Shown piece by piece: positions 28,244 through 36,082 of a stretch of 50,514 bases of DNA (its first letter is position 1; each line of letters opens with the position of its first letter). The stretch lies in NCBI GenBank assembly GCA_043800905.1, contig JAZDMO010000001.1, forward strand, positions 1 through 50,514. The letters run 5' to 3'. Below the pieces are notes generated by a model that did no database searches, was not told where the DNA came from, and saw nothing but the letters and a program-made list of their open reading frames with translations. The translations under genes were made by a program, and so were the position numbers. The DNA comes from JAHITU01 sp043800905. GTDB taxonomy: Bacteria > Patescibacteriota > Minisyncoccia > Phycocordibacterales > UBA12079.

Positions 28244-30109
28244 CTAAACTCCTAAAATCACAGGAATTACAATTGGTTTTTTGTTAGTGGTTTGGAAAAG
28301 ATAGCGGCTAATATTATCTGTTACATCTTTTTTGATGTAATCAAAATTAATAGGATGCATCTCTTTAGCTAATTCTTCTACCGTTTTTTTGGTGATATAG
28401 CGAGCTTGTTTTAATAAATCTTTAGATTCTCTCAAATAAATAAATCCACGAGAAATAATATCAGGTGACTTTCTTAATTTACCTGTTCCCACATCTAGAG
28501 TAGCAATTACTACGAAAATTCCATCTTGGGCCAAATTTTGACGATCGCGGATAACTACTTCTTGCATATCTCCAATAGAGAATCCATCTACCATCATAAT
28601 TCCTGCTGGAGCTTTTTCTTTTAACATGAAGATTTTATCGTTTTGAATTTCTACCACAGAACCATTATCAGGCACTAAAATATTTTCTGGTTTTACTCCA
28701 ATAGAACGAGCAATTTCAGCATGGACTTTTAACATAGAGTGATGACCATAACCAGGCATAAAGAATTTGGCATGTACTTGTGAAATAACCCAAGCTAATT
28801 CTTGAGCATTTCCATGACCGGTGGAGTGAACATCGGCTACACGATAATGAATAACTTTCAGGTTGTGTCTGTATAAGTTGTCTTCTAGTTTTCTCACGGA
28901 TAGTTCATTCCCAGGGATAACTGAAGAAGACAAGACTACAGTGTCTCTTTCGTTTAATAAAATATGAGTATGTTTTTTTAAAGACATTCTCATTAAGACG
29001 GCAAATTCTTCTCCTTGTGAACCAGTGGCTAAAATAACGACTCGATCAGGAGGATAATTTTCAATATCTTTAGCTGAAATTTCGGTGCCTTTTTTAGGAA
29101 TATATAAACCAGACAATTTGGCTATTTCCATATTGGTTTTAATACTTCTTCCTTCCAAGACAATTTTTTTACCATATTTTTCTGCAATTTCAAAGATTTT
29201 TATCATTCTTTCAAATTGAGAAGCAAAGGTTCCAATAATTAATCTTCCTTTGGCGTTTTTAATAATTTGTTCAATATTTTCATAAACCACTCTTTCTGGC
29301 ATAGAATAACCCGGTTTTTCTACGTTAGTAGAGTCAGCAATTAAAAGTAAATTATTATCTTTACTTAAAGATTCCCAAGTGTCTAATTCCTTTTGGGATG
29401 GTTTTCCATCTTCATGTTCTAATTTTAAATCACCTGTGATTATAATGTTTCCTTGAGGGGTTTCAATCGATGACCCCAAAGCCCCAGGGATAGAATGGGT
29501 AACGGGAAAGAATTTAATTTTTAAATTTCCTAGGGTAATTTTTTCTCCAGCGGATACATCATGATAATCTATAGCTTCCAGAGTAGGGAATTCAGCCATC
29601 TTTTTCTTTATGATTAAATTAGTTAATTCGCTTCCATAAAGAGGTGGGTTCCCAATTCTTTCCATGATGTAAGGCAACCCCCCAATATGGTCTAAGTGTC
29701 CATGAGTAATAATAATTCCTTTAATTTTATGTTTTCTTTCTTCTAGATAGCGAGTATTGGGTAAAATATAATCAATTCCGGGGGTGTTTTCTTCACTGGT
29801 GAATTGAACTCCAGCATCAAAAACCAAAATATCATCTTTATATTCAATCACCATCATATTTTTACCTACTTCTTCAAATCCTCCAAGAGGTATAATTCTG
29901 ATGTTGCTAGAGTCTGGAATTTTTTTAATTTTTTCCATTGGACCCTCAGTGGTTTTGTGCTCTTGTTTTTTTTCTGGTCTAGAATTTTTTCTTCCAGCAT
30001 TTGGTTTGTAGGTTCTTGTTTTGTTTTTAGTAGAACTTCCAACCTTCCTTGAAGGAACATTTTTCTTTATGTTCTCTTTTTCAGGATTATTTGTTTTTGT
30101 TTGAATCAT
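28244..30109 (-). CDS. rnj: Ribonuclease J
   Basis: A 5'-3' exonuclease and endonuclease for mRNA decay and rRNA maturation. The 621-aa product has a 65-residue Lys/Arg/Pro-rich unstructured N-terminal extension, then the metallo-beta-lactamase core with HGHLDH (residues 136-141), PVTHSIPGALG, ITGDLK, the beta-CASP region (LIADSTNVEKPG, GTFASQFERM, ATGSQGEE) and ADVHSTGHGNAQEL. The C-terminal domain is complete. The extension is basic and may bind RNA. No Shine-Dalgarno sequence is seen. It is likely the main mRNA 5'-exonuclease, together with RNase R at 39712. Confidence 0.96.
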   Translation of the reverse strand: MIQTKTNNPEKENIKKNVPSRKVGSSTKNKTRTYKPNAGRKNSRPEKKQEHKTTEGPMEKIKKIPDSSNIRIIPLGGFEEVGKNMMVIEYKDDILVFDAGVQFTSEENTPGIDYILPNTRYLEERKHKIKGIIITHGHLDHIGGLPYIMERIGNPPLYGSELTNLIIKKKMAEFPTLEAIDYHDVSAGEKITLGNLKIKFFPVTHSIPGALGSSIETPQGNIIITGDLKLEHEDGKPSQKELDTWESLSKDNNLLLIADSTNVEKPGYSMPERVVYENIEQIIKNAKGRLIIGTFASQFERMIKIFEIAEKYGKKIVLEGRSIKTNMEIAKLSGLYIPKKGTEISAKDIENYPPDRVVILATGSQGEEFAVLMRMSLKKHTHILLNERDTVVLSSSVIPGNELSVRKLEDNLYRHNLKVIHYRVADVHSTGHGNAQELAWVISQVHAKFFMPGYGHHSMLKVHAEIARSIGVKPENILVPDNGSVVEIQNDKIFMLKEKAPAGIMMVDGFSIGDMQEVVIRDRQNLAQDGIFVVIATLDVGTGKLRKSPDIISRGFIYLRESKDLLKQARYITKKTVEELAKEMHPINFDYIKKDVTDNISRYLFQTTNKKPIVIPVILGV

Positions 30110-30234
30110 AATATTTTTCTTATGAGCGAAGCGAGCTAGAAAAATATTACCCAGTTAAACTCAAATTTTTGAAAAAATTTGAGTCATTTATTTTTTAATT
30201 TAATTAATTAAAAAATAAATGATATTTAACTGGG
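30110..30234. repeat. Hairpin plus three-way-junction element upstream of rnj
   Basis: First a hairpin AATATTTTTCT/AGAAAAATATT (30110-30148). Then a 10-bp outer stem CCCAGTTAAA/TTTAACTGGG (30150-30159 with 30225-30234) encloses two perfect hairpins (30160-30183 and 30185-30221), a cruciform or three-way-junction plan. No gene is seen between rnj and the next gene. Confidence 0.75.
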
Positions 30235-30297
30235 GTTATTTTGCCGAAGCCTTTACCCATTTGTTAATAGTTATTTTTAATAATAATTTTTTAAAGA

Positions 30298-32034
30298 TTA
30301 AAGATTGGAAAAAATTTTCCAGACTTTATCAGTTTTGATATACCAGTTGCTTACATCTAAAAATCTATCTGAAGGAATGGTAATTTGATTAATAATGTTA
30401 TTTTTTATTTTTTTTGTTGTAATATAAATGAAATCTGGAGAATAGATAAAGATAGCAGGTTTATCTTCTCTTATTTCTTCTTGAAAATCTTTGAAATAAG
30501 TTTTTTTCTCTTCAACATCTGAAGTTATTCTTATTTTTTCTAGAAGATTGTCGGTGGTAATGTTAGCGTAAAGTGAAATGTTTAACCCAGGGTCATTTCT
30601 TTGAGAAGAGTGCCAAAAAGCAAAAAGGTCCATATCTCTTCCTATAACTTCTCCAAAGAGAAGTGAATCATATTTTCTTGGGCGAATAACATTTTGGTTT
30701 AGGTCACCAATTTCAAATATTTTTAATTGAACTTTTGCTCCCATTTCTTCCCAGCGAGTTTTTAATAATTCAGCCATTTCTTTTAGCTCTGGAATATTTG
30801 AGGTAGAAATTGAAAAAGATAATATTTGAGAATTTTTCTTTGTGATTTTTTGATAGACACCATTTTCGTTTTTAGTCCAACCTCCTTCTTTTAAAATATT
30901 TTCTGCTACAGCTAAACCTTTTTCTTCTGTTTGAGTGGGTAGATAATAAATTGAATTTGAAGGAATAGGGCTATCGATAGAAACTCCATAAGTATCAAAT
31001 ACTTGATTAATAAGTTGATCTTTATTGATTGCTTTATCTAAAGCTTTGCGTACTTCTAGATTTGTAAAAATAGGATTTTCATCTTGATTTAAAAATAAAC
31101 CAAATATTCTTGGTAAGGGAGTAGAAAGGATTTCACTATCTTTTTGAAAAGTTAATTTATTAATATTTTTAGGGCTGATAGAGTTTAAACTTTCGATTAA
31201 TTTTTTTGAATAAGCATCTATCAAAGAATCTTCATTTGAGTAGAATTTGATTATAAGTTTAGAGATATAAGCTTGTGGATGAGCATAACCTGAAAAAGAT
31301 TTCAATTCATATTTCTCGGTTGTCCCGTCAGCGCTTTTTTTAATTTTATCTATTTTGTATGGGCCTGAACCGATGGGGTTAACATTGTATTGGCTAAAAG
31401 CAAATTGTTCTGAGGTGATATTTCCCCAAAGATGTTTGGGAAGTATTCCTAAAGTTAGGTTTTCTAAAAAAGGAGCATAGGCTTGTTTTAAAATAAATTG
31501 GATTTCCTTATCGTTTAGTCTTTTTATTTCAACACTGTCCCAATTAGCTCTTTTAGAACTTTTAATAATTTCATCTTGGGTGGCTTTGATGGTAAATTCA
31601 ATATCTTCTGTGGTTAATGGTTTTCCATCTTGAAAAATAAGATTTTCTTTTAACTTAAAGGTATAAGTTTTTCCATCTTTTGAAATTTCATAACTTTCGG
31701 CTAAATCTGGAACTAATTTACCGTTAGGAGTGGCCTTTAGAAGACCAGAATAAATTAAAGTACATAGATCTTTATCAGCATTAGAGGAAGCTAAAATGGG
31801 ATTGATAAAACGTGGGACTCCGATAATACCTTCAACTAACGATCCTCCTGCAGTAGGAATTTCAACAGAATATTTAGTATTTATTTTATTGTAAAGAATT
31901 CCAGATGAAATAAGAAAGATCGTTAAAGTTAAATAAAAAATTACTTTTTCAGTGGTATTAAATGATTTTATAATGAGAGGTGTTTTGGAAACAATAGTAT
32001 TGAGTTTCTCCAATATATTTTTTATTTTGTTCAT
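30298..32034 (-). CDS. Oligopeptide-binding (family 5) extracellular solute-binding protein
   Basis: The 578-aa product has a membrane anchor at about residues 30-48 (IFYLTLTIFLISSGILY) and no lipobox Cys, then the periplasmic-binding-protein family 5 pattern: GIIGVPRFINPILASSNADK, LAESYEISKDGKTYTFKLKE and DGKPLTTEDIEFTI. Later parts keep NPIGSGPYKI and RKALDKAINKDQLI. It would capture peptides or similar nutrients at the outer face. No permease or ATPase genes are nearby, so partners must be elsewhere. It is separated by about 190 bases from rnj. Confidence 0.88.
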   Translation of the reverse strand: MNKIKNILEKLNTIVSKTPLIIKSFNTTEKVIFYLTLTIFLISSGILYNKINTKYSVEIPTAGGSLVEGIIGVPRFINPILASSNADKDLCTLIYSGLLKATPNGKLVPDLAESYEISKDGKTYTFKLKENLIFQDGKPLTTEDIEFTIKATQDEIIKSSKRANWDSVEIKRLNDKEIQFILKQAYAPFLENLTLGILPKHLWGNITSEQFAFSQYNVNPIGSGPYKIDKIKKSADGTTEKYELKSFSGYAHPQAYISKLIIKFYSNEDSLIDAYSKKLIESLNSISPKNINKLTFQKDSEILSTPLPRIFGLFLNQDENPIFTNLEVRKALDKAINKDQLINQVFDTYGVSIDSPIPSNSIYYLPTQTEEKGLAVAENILKEGGWTKNENGVYQKITKKNSQILSFSISTSNIPELKEMAELLKTRWEEMGAKVQLKIFEIGDLNQNVIRPRKYDSLLFGEVIGRDMDLFAFWHSSQRNDPGLNISLYANITTDNLLEKIRITSDVEEKKTYFKDFQEEIREDKPAIFIYSPDFIYITTKKIKNNIINQITIPSDRFLDVSNWYIKTDKVWKIFSNL

Positions 32035-32130
32035 AGAGATTAGCGTGGTTTAATTTCGAATATTACCACATAAATCAAAGACTTCAGTTTTTTAAAAAAG
32101 AAGTATCAAATAAGATTTAAAATTTTTAAT

Positions 32131-32361
32131 TTATATAATTAAAACCAAGAATGTAGATATTACAAATAGTATAGCAAGAATTAATGTTGAATTAAATAGG
32201 GTTTTCTCAAAACCTCTTCTAGTATGTCCGCCTGAAAAATCATTAGCCCCTCCAAAAGCTCCACCTAAATCAGCGTCATTTTGTTGCATTAAAATAGAAG
32301 CCATCAATAAGATAGATAGAGCAATTTGTATGTAAGGTAATATATTAGATAGGTTTTCCAT
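32131..32361 (-). CDS. secG: Protein translocase subunit SecG
   Basis: A small SecYEG channel component. The 76-aa product starts MENLSNILPYIQIALSILL and has the conserved LMQQNDADLGGAFGG loop between two membrane segments, then RRGFEKTLFNSTLILAILF. The open frame begins six codons earlier at a TTG, but CATAAT lies inside that part and ends six bases before the ATG at 32361, so the ATG is chosen; again leaderless. It follows the solute-binding protein gene in order on the minus strand, upstream of it. Confidence 0.92.
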   Translation of the reverse strand: MENLSNILPYIQIALSILLMASILMQQNDADLGGAFGGANDFSGGHTRRGFEKTLFNSTLILAILFVISTFLVLII

Positions 32362-32397
32362 CTTTTTATTATGAACCAAATGAATTAAAAAAATATG

Positions 32398-32479
32398 GTC
32401 CTATGAAATTCTTTTTATTTTAAAAAGAGTTTTTTGATTTTTTAATAAAAATCAAAAAATATTTCATTGGGACTATATA
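32398..32479. repeat. Nested hairpin element upstream of secG
   Basis: Outer arms around GGTCCTATGAAAT and ATTTCATTGGGAC enclose CTTTTT/AAAAAG and a perfect hairpin TTTTTTGATTTTT/AAAAATCAAAAAA. The plan, one outer stem and two inner hairpins, is as at 30150-30234. Confidence 0.65.
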
Positions 32480-32552
32480 ATTATTAAAACACTATAGCTC
32501 TCTAATTACTGATAAATAATATCAGATATTAAAGATTTAGCAAGTATTTCGC

Positions 32553-32581
32553 TTGACTTTTATTTGACAATATTATACAAT
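32553..32581 (+). promoter_or_regulatory. Promoter of the 204-aa gene
   Basis: TTGACT (32553-32558), a 17-base spacer and TACAAT (32576-32581). The leader would be about 150 bases. Confidence 0.6.
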
Positions 32582-32624
32582 AGTTGCATAGTTTAGTTCT
32601 TTAAATTAAACAAAAACTTGCGAA

Positions 32625-32703
32625 TGGTTATAGCCAAAAGATTTTATAAAATTCCTAATTCATTAAAAATGAACGGACACATGAAATTTTTTAGCTATAA
32701 CCA
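32625..32703 (+). promoter_or_regulatory. Structured 5' leader of the 204-aa gene
   Basis: TGGTTATAGC (32625-32634) pairs with GCTATAACCA (32694-32703), extended by AAAA/TTTT, enclosing about 60 bases. The arms lie within the leader, 25-40 bases before the AAGGAG and ATG, so the fold could act as a regulatory RNA element. No known riboswitch class is recognised. Confidence 0.5.
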
Positions 32704-32741
32704 TAAGGTGTAGCGAATTTTTAAAAAAAAGGAGTTTTGTT

Positions 32742-33356
32742 ATGACGCTAAATGTTAGTGTTACAGACGAACAACTAGGTCATTACTACAGGCGAATTTC
32801 TGCAATTGCAGGACGGCTTGGTAAGTCGTTGGATTTCCAGAAAGTCATGGATTCTCTTCAGGAGATCCATGATAATGAATTTAAAACCGAGAATAAGTTT
32901 CTCGCTCGTCTCTATCTTGACGAAGAAATTTGGATTAGTGAGACTACCGGTGAAAAAACAATCGCTCAATCCAGTGATGTTTTCAAGGGATGGATTGACT
33001 CTGATTTCATTAATTGGGGGACAGACAAACAGGGGAAGTCGACGGAAAGGACGAAGGTTGAAGTTTATGAAATGCGCCGAGATGCAACTTTCGAACAGAT
33101 GTTTACCTCCCTCGGTGATATCGACAAACTTTGCTTTGAACAGGAGCAAATCATCAATTTTTGTCTGGAACATCCAGACAAATTGAGAAAAGACGGTTAT
33201 GCAACCTTTTTCTTGTTTAAAGTTCACGACCGTCCTTTTGTTGCGATTGTCTTCTTGGGCTCCGGTGGACTCGAGGTGCGCGTTTATCGTTTTGACTATG
33301 ACTATGTCTGGGGTGCTGAGATTCGGCCTCGTGTGGTCGTTCCGCAGACCCTTTAA
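32742..33356 (+). CDS. 204-aa protein of unknown function with atypical composition
   Basis: Not recognised. It has AAGGAG eight bases before the ATG, a promoter with a long structured leader, and a terminator after the stop codon, so it is a complete unit. The product is soluble and mixed alpha/beta: MTLNVSVTDEQLGHYYRRIS, an acidic middle and a beta-rich end (FFLFKVHDRPFVAIVFLG). No catalytic motif is obvious. Base use differs from its neighbours: three sampled 60-base lines give 83 G+C of 180, against 18 of 60 for a line of topA, and codons ending in C are common. This suggests transfer or different selection. Confidence 0.7.
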   Translation: MTLNVSVTDEQLGHYYRRISAIAGRLGKSLDFQKVMDSLQEIHDNEFKTENKFLARLYLDEEIWISETTGEKTIAQSSDVFKGWIDSDFINWGTDKQGKSTERTKVEVYEMRRDATFEQMFTSLGDIDKLCFEQEQIINFCLEHPDKLRKDGYATFFLFKVHDRPFVAIVFLGSGGLEVRVYRFDYDYVWGAEIRPRVVVPQTL

Positions 33357-33393
33357 CACTTAACCCTTTAGAACTTAGGTTCTTTGACCCTTT

Positions 33394-33428
33394 GCCCCTT
33401 GGACGCTTTGCATTCAAGGGGCTTTTTT
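33394..33428 (+). terminator. Terminator of the 204-aa gene
   Basis: GCCCCTTG/CAAGGGGC stem, 13-base loop, then TTTTTT. Confidence 0.85.
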
Positions 33429-33435
33429 ATATAAT
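33408..33435 (+). promoter_or_regulatory. Promoter embedded in the terminator
   Basis: TTGCAT (33408-33413), a 16-base spacer and TATAAT (33430-33435). It would start a transcript at about 33442. Confidence 0.45.
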
Positions 33436-33441
33436 ATATAT

Positions 33442-33554
33442 GCAGTTCAGTAATACATTGAGGTTAAGATTTCAATGGTTGGGTTGTTGAAAATATTTTT
33501 GAATTTAGAGGGGTGGTTTTATAGGGCCTGCAGATTAATTTCTGTAGGCCTTGT
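33442..33554 (+). ncRNA. Candidate small RNA of about 110 bases
   Basis: Between the promoter at 33408-33435 and an intrinsic terminator (GGCCTGCAGA/TCTGTAGGCC followed by a T run, ending near 33554) there is no frame longer than about 16 codons with a ribosome-binding site. It may be a small RNA or a very small gene; no family is recognised. Confidence 0.35.
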
Positions 33555-33560
33555 TTTTTT

Positions 33561-33654
33561 CTCGCAATGACGAACCGAAGGTTCGTCATTGCGAGGAGAA
33601 AAAGGCTGGGATTTTTTTAAAAAAATCCCAGCCTTTTTTGACGAAGCAATCTAG
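33561..33654. repeat. Composite palindromic element with 40-bp perfect palindrome
   Basis: Palindrome CTCGCAATGACGAACC/GGTTCGTCATTGCGAG (33561-33595), then GAGAAAAA, a perfect 40-bp palindrome (33599-33638, AAAAAGGCTGGGATTTTTTT) and GACGAAGCAATCTAG. It is built like 961-1026 but with an unrelated central stem. Confidence 0.85.
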
Positions 33655-33660
33655 AATTTT

Positions 33661-33691
33661 AAAGAGGGTTTGGCGAAGCCAAACCCTCTTT
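33661..33691 (-). terminator. topA terminator
   Basis: AAAGAGGGTTTGGC/GCCAAACCCTCTTT with loop GAA, 14 perfect pairs ending in T on the minus strand. Confidence 0.8.
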
Positions 33692-33731
33692 CTAAATAAC
33701 TAAATCTCTAAAATCTAATTAACTAGAAAAT

Positions 33732-35939
33732 CTAATTAACTAGCTTATGCGGATTATGATTCGGGCAACTTTTATCCGAACATCTTTCTGGAATAGTTTT
33801 AGTTCCTTCCATCATCAAAGCTCCACAAGGTTGTCCACCTTTGTCTTCACGAATATAATTACAAATATTTCCAGTTGGTTTGGCTTTAATCGCATTTTTG
33901 CATTTGGGATAATTAGAACAAGAATAGAAAATTCCAAAGCGTCCGCGTCTTTCCATCATTTCACCGTCTTTACAATCAGGACATTTTACTCCGCTCATTT
34001 TCTTCTTCTTTTCTTCTTCGTCTTCTTTAATGAATTTACATTTCGGGTAATTAGAACAAGAAATAAATTTTCCAAAACGACCTTCACGAATGACTAGTTT
34101 TCCATCAGCACAATCAGGACATTTTTCTCCAGTTTCTTCTGGTCCCGCGATTTCTTTTCCTTCCAAGGTCAAAGCGCCGTCACAATCAGGGAATTTTTCA
34201 CAAGAAATAAATTTTCCTGTTTTACCTAATTTGTAAACCATTGGCCCTCCACATTTGGGACATTTATACTTTTCTTCAGCTGGTCCTAAATTAGAAATTT
34301 TTTCAATATCTTTTTTACTGTCGATGTCTTTGGTGAAAGGTTTGTAAAAATCGCCTAAAGTTTTTTCGTAAGTTTGGTTTCCGTCAGCAATTTCATCTAA
34401 TTCATTTTCCATCTTAGCTGTAAAGTCATCACTAATGTAATTAGCAAAATGTTCTTCTAAAAATGAACTAACAGCATCTCCAGTATCAGTAGGATATAAA
34501 GCTTTATTTATTTTTTCAACATAATTCCGAGTATAAAGAGTTCGAGTAATTGTGGCATAGGTACTTGGACGGCCTAGACCTCTTTTTTCTAACTCTTTAA
34601 TTAAAGAAGCTTCTGAATAACGATTAGGAGGAGTAGTTTCTTTAGCTTCGGTTTTCATTTCAAGTAAATCTAAAATGTCTCCGGCTTTTACTTCTGGTAA
34701 TTCTACATCTTCACTTCTAGCAGATGGGTCAGCTTTCATCCAACCGTCAAATAACAGGCGAGAACCGTTGATAGAAAAGTAAGGGAAATTTTTGCGATCG
34801 CTAATTTTAACTACAATTTTGGTTCTTAATAATTGAGCGTCACTCATTTGTGAAGCCAGAGTTCTTTGACGAATAAGACTGTAAATTTTTTGTTGTTCAA
34901 TTGTGTGACCTGCTTTAGCCACTGACAAATTAGAAGGGCGAATAGCTTCGTGAGCTTCTTGAGCATTTTTGGATTTGGATTTGTAAACTCGGGGTTGTAA
35001 ATATTCCTTTCCATAATTTTGAGAAATTACCGCCTGAGCTTGTTTTTGAGCATTAGCGCTAAGGTTGGTGCTGTCAGTTCTCATATAGGTAATATGTCCG
35101 GCTTCGTAAAGTTTTTGAGCAAACATCATGGTTTGGCTAGGGGAAAATCCAAAACGAGAGCTAGCACTTTGCTGTAGTGTAGAAGTAATGAAAGGAGCTC
35201 GAGGAGATCTTTTCATTTGACTTTCTTTCACTTCGGAAATTTTCCATTGGGCTTTTTGTCCGACTTTCAAAATTTCTTGGACTTTCTTTTCGTCGCGTGG
35301 TTCTTCAGAACAAAGCATTGTAAAAATATTACCAATTTTGTTTTTTACATCAGCTGTGATGGTCCAGTAAGCCTCAGGAATGAAAGCGCGAATTTCTCTT
35401 TCGCGTTCCATTAAAATTCTTAGAGCAGGGGATTGTACACGTCCTGCTGAAAGTCCGTAGCGTAATTTTTGCCAAATCAAACCACTTAATCCATAACCAA
35501 AAAGTCTATCCAAAACACGACGAGCTTCTTGGGCTCTTCTTAAGTCTTGATCAATTTCACGAGGATGTTTGATAGCTTCTTGTACCGCTTCTTGAGTGAT
35601 TTCGTTGAAGGTTACTCTTTTAGCATTAGGTATTTTTAAAACTTCAGCAATATGCCAAGCAATAGCTTCTCCTTCACGGTCTGGGTCAGTGGCTAGTAAA
35701 ACTTCATCCGCTTTTTTAGCTTCTTTTTTTAAATTAGCAATAACTTTTTCTTTTCCTTTAATGATTTCGTAATTAGGTTTGAAACCATTTTCAATATCTA
35801 CAGCGTTAGCTTTTTTTGAATTTGATTTTGGGATATCACGAATATGTCCAATCGAAGAATCCACGACATAGTCGCTTCCTAAATATTTTGAAATTGTTTT
35901 TGATTTTGCCGGTGACTCGACAATTAACAACTTAGTCAT
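33732..35939 (-). CDS. topA: DNA topoisomerase I
   Basis: A type IA enzyme that relaxes negative supercoils. The 735-aa product begins with the Toprim domain (LLIVESPAKSKTISKYLG, ATDPDREGEAIAWHI) and has the active-site segment GHITYMRTDSTNLS with its Tyr, then EAHEAIRP. The C-terminus has three complete four-Cys zinc ribbons (CPKCGG...CEKFPDC, CPDCADG...CSNYPKC, CPDCKDG...CSNYPKC) and a fourth, diverged one with Cys and His. TATTAC ends eight bases before the ATG with TTGCAA 17 bases further up and no Shine-Dalgarno sequence. Divergent from smc. Confidence 0.98.
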   Translation of the reverse strand: MTKLLIVESPAKSKTISKYLGSDYVVDSSIGHIRDIPKSNSKKANAVDIENGFKPNYEIIKGKEKVIANLKKEAKKADEVLLATDPDREGEAIAWHIAEVLKIPNAKRVTFNEITQEAVQEAIKHPREIDQDLRRAQEARRVLDRLFGYGLSGLIWQKLRYGLSAGRVQSPALRILMEREREIRAFIPEAYWTITADVKNKIGNIFTMLCSEEPRDEKKVQEILKVGQKAQWKISEVKESQMKRSPRAPFITSTLQQSASSRFGFSPSQTMMFAQKLYEAGHITYMRTDSTNLSANAQKQAQAVISQNYGKEYLQPRVYKSKSKNAQEAHEAIRPSNLSVAKAGHTIEQQKIYSLIRQRTLASQMSDAQLLRTKIVVKISDRKNFPYFSINGSRLLFDGWMKADPSARSEDVELPEVKAGDILDLLEMKTEAKETTPPNRYSEASLIKELEKRGLGRPSTYATITRTLYTRNYVEKINKALYPTDTGDAVSSFLEEHFANYISDDFTAKMENELDEIADGNQTYEKTLGDFYKPFTKDIDSKKDIEKISNLGPAEEKYKCPKCGGPMVYKLGKTGKFISCEKFPDCDGALTLEGKEIAGPEETGEKCPDCADGKLVIREGRFGKFISCSNYPKCKFIKEDEEEKKKKMSGVKCPDCKDGEMMERRGRFGIFYSCSNYPKCKNAIKAKPTGNICNYIREDKGGQPCGALMMEGTKTIPERCSDKSCPNHNPHKLVN

Positions 35940-35947
35940 AGACCACA

Positions 35948-35976
35948 GTAATACAACAGCTTTTTATTTTTTGCAA
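35948..35976 (-). promoter_or_regulatory. topA promoter, leaderless geometry
   Basis: Minus strand: TTGCAA (35971-35976), a 17-base spacer and TATTAC (35948-35953), eight bases before the ATG. Confidence 0.5.
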
Positions 35977-36045
35977 GTTTTTAACTGTTAACAAGTTTAT
36001 TTTTATTCAAATATTTCTGTTTTTTTACATAAACACAGTTTAAAC

Positions 36046-36074
36046 TTTCGACTTTTGACTTTTTACCTTATACT
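36046..36074 (+). promoter_or_regulatory. smc promoter, leaderless geometry
   Basis: TTTCGA (36046-36051), a 17-base spacer and TATACT (36069-36074), eight bases before the ATG. Confidence 0.5.
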
Positions 36075-36082
36075 ATTTATTA

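Noticed and set aside
32775..33359. Long minus-strand frame of 194 codons opposite the 204-aa gene
   Set aside because: There is no ribosome-binding site or terminator for it, while the plus-strand gene has promoter, leader, AAGGAG and terminator. It arises because the plus gene has unusual codon use.
33747..34097. Plus-strand frame of 116 codons inside topA
   Set aside because: It is the antisense shadow of the zinc-ribbon region; its Phe/Ser-rich product is typical of an antisense reading.
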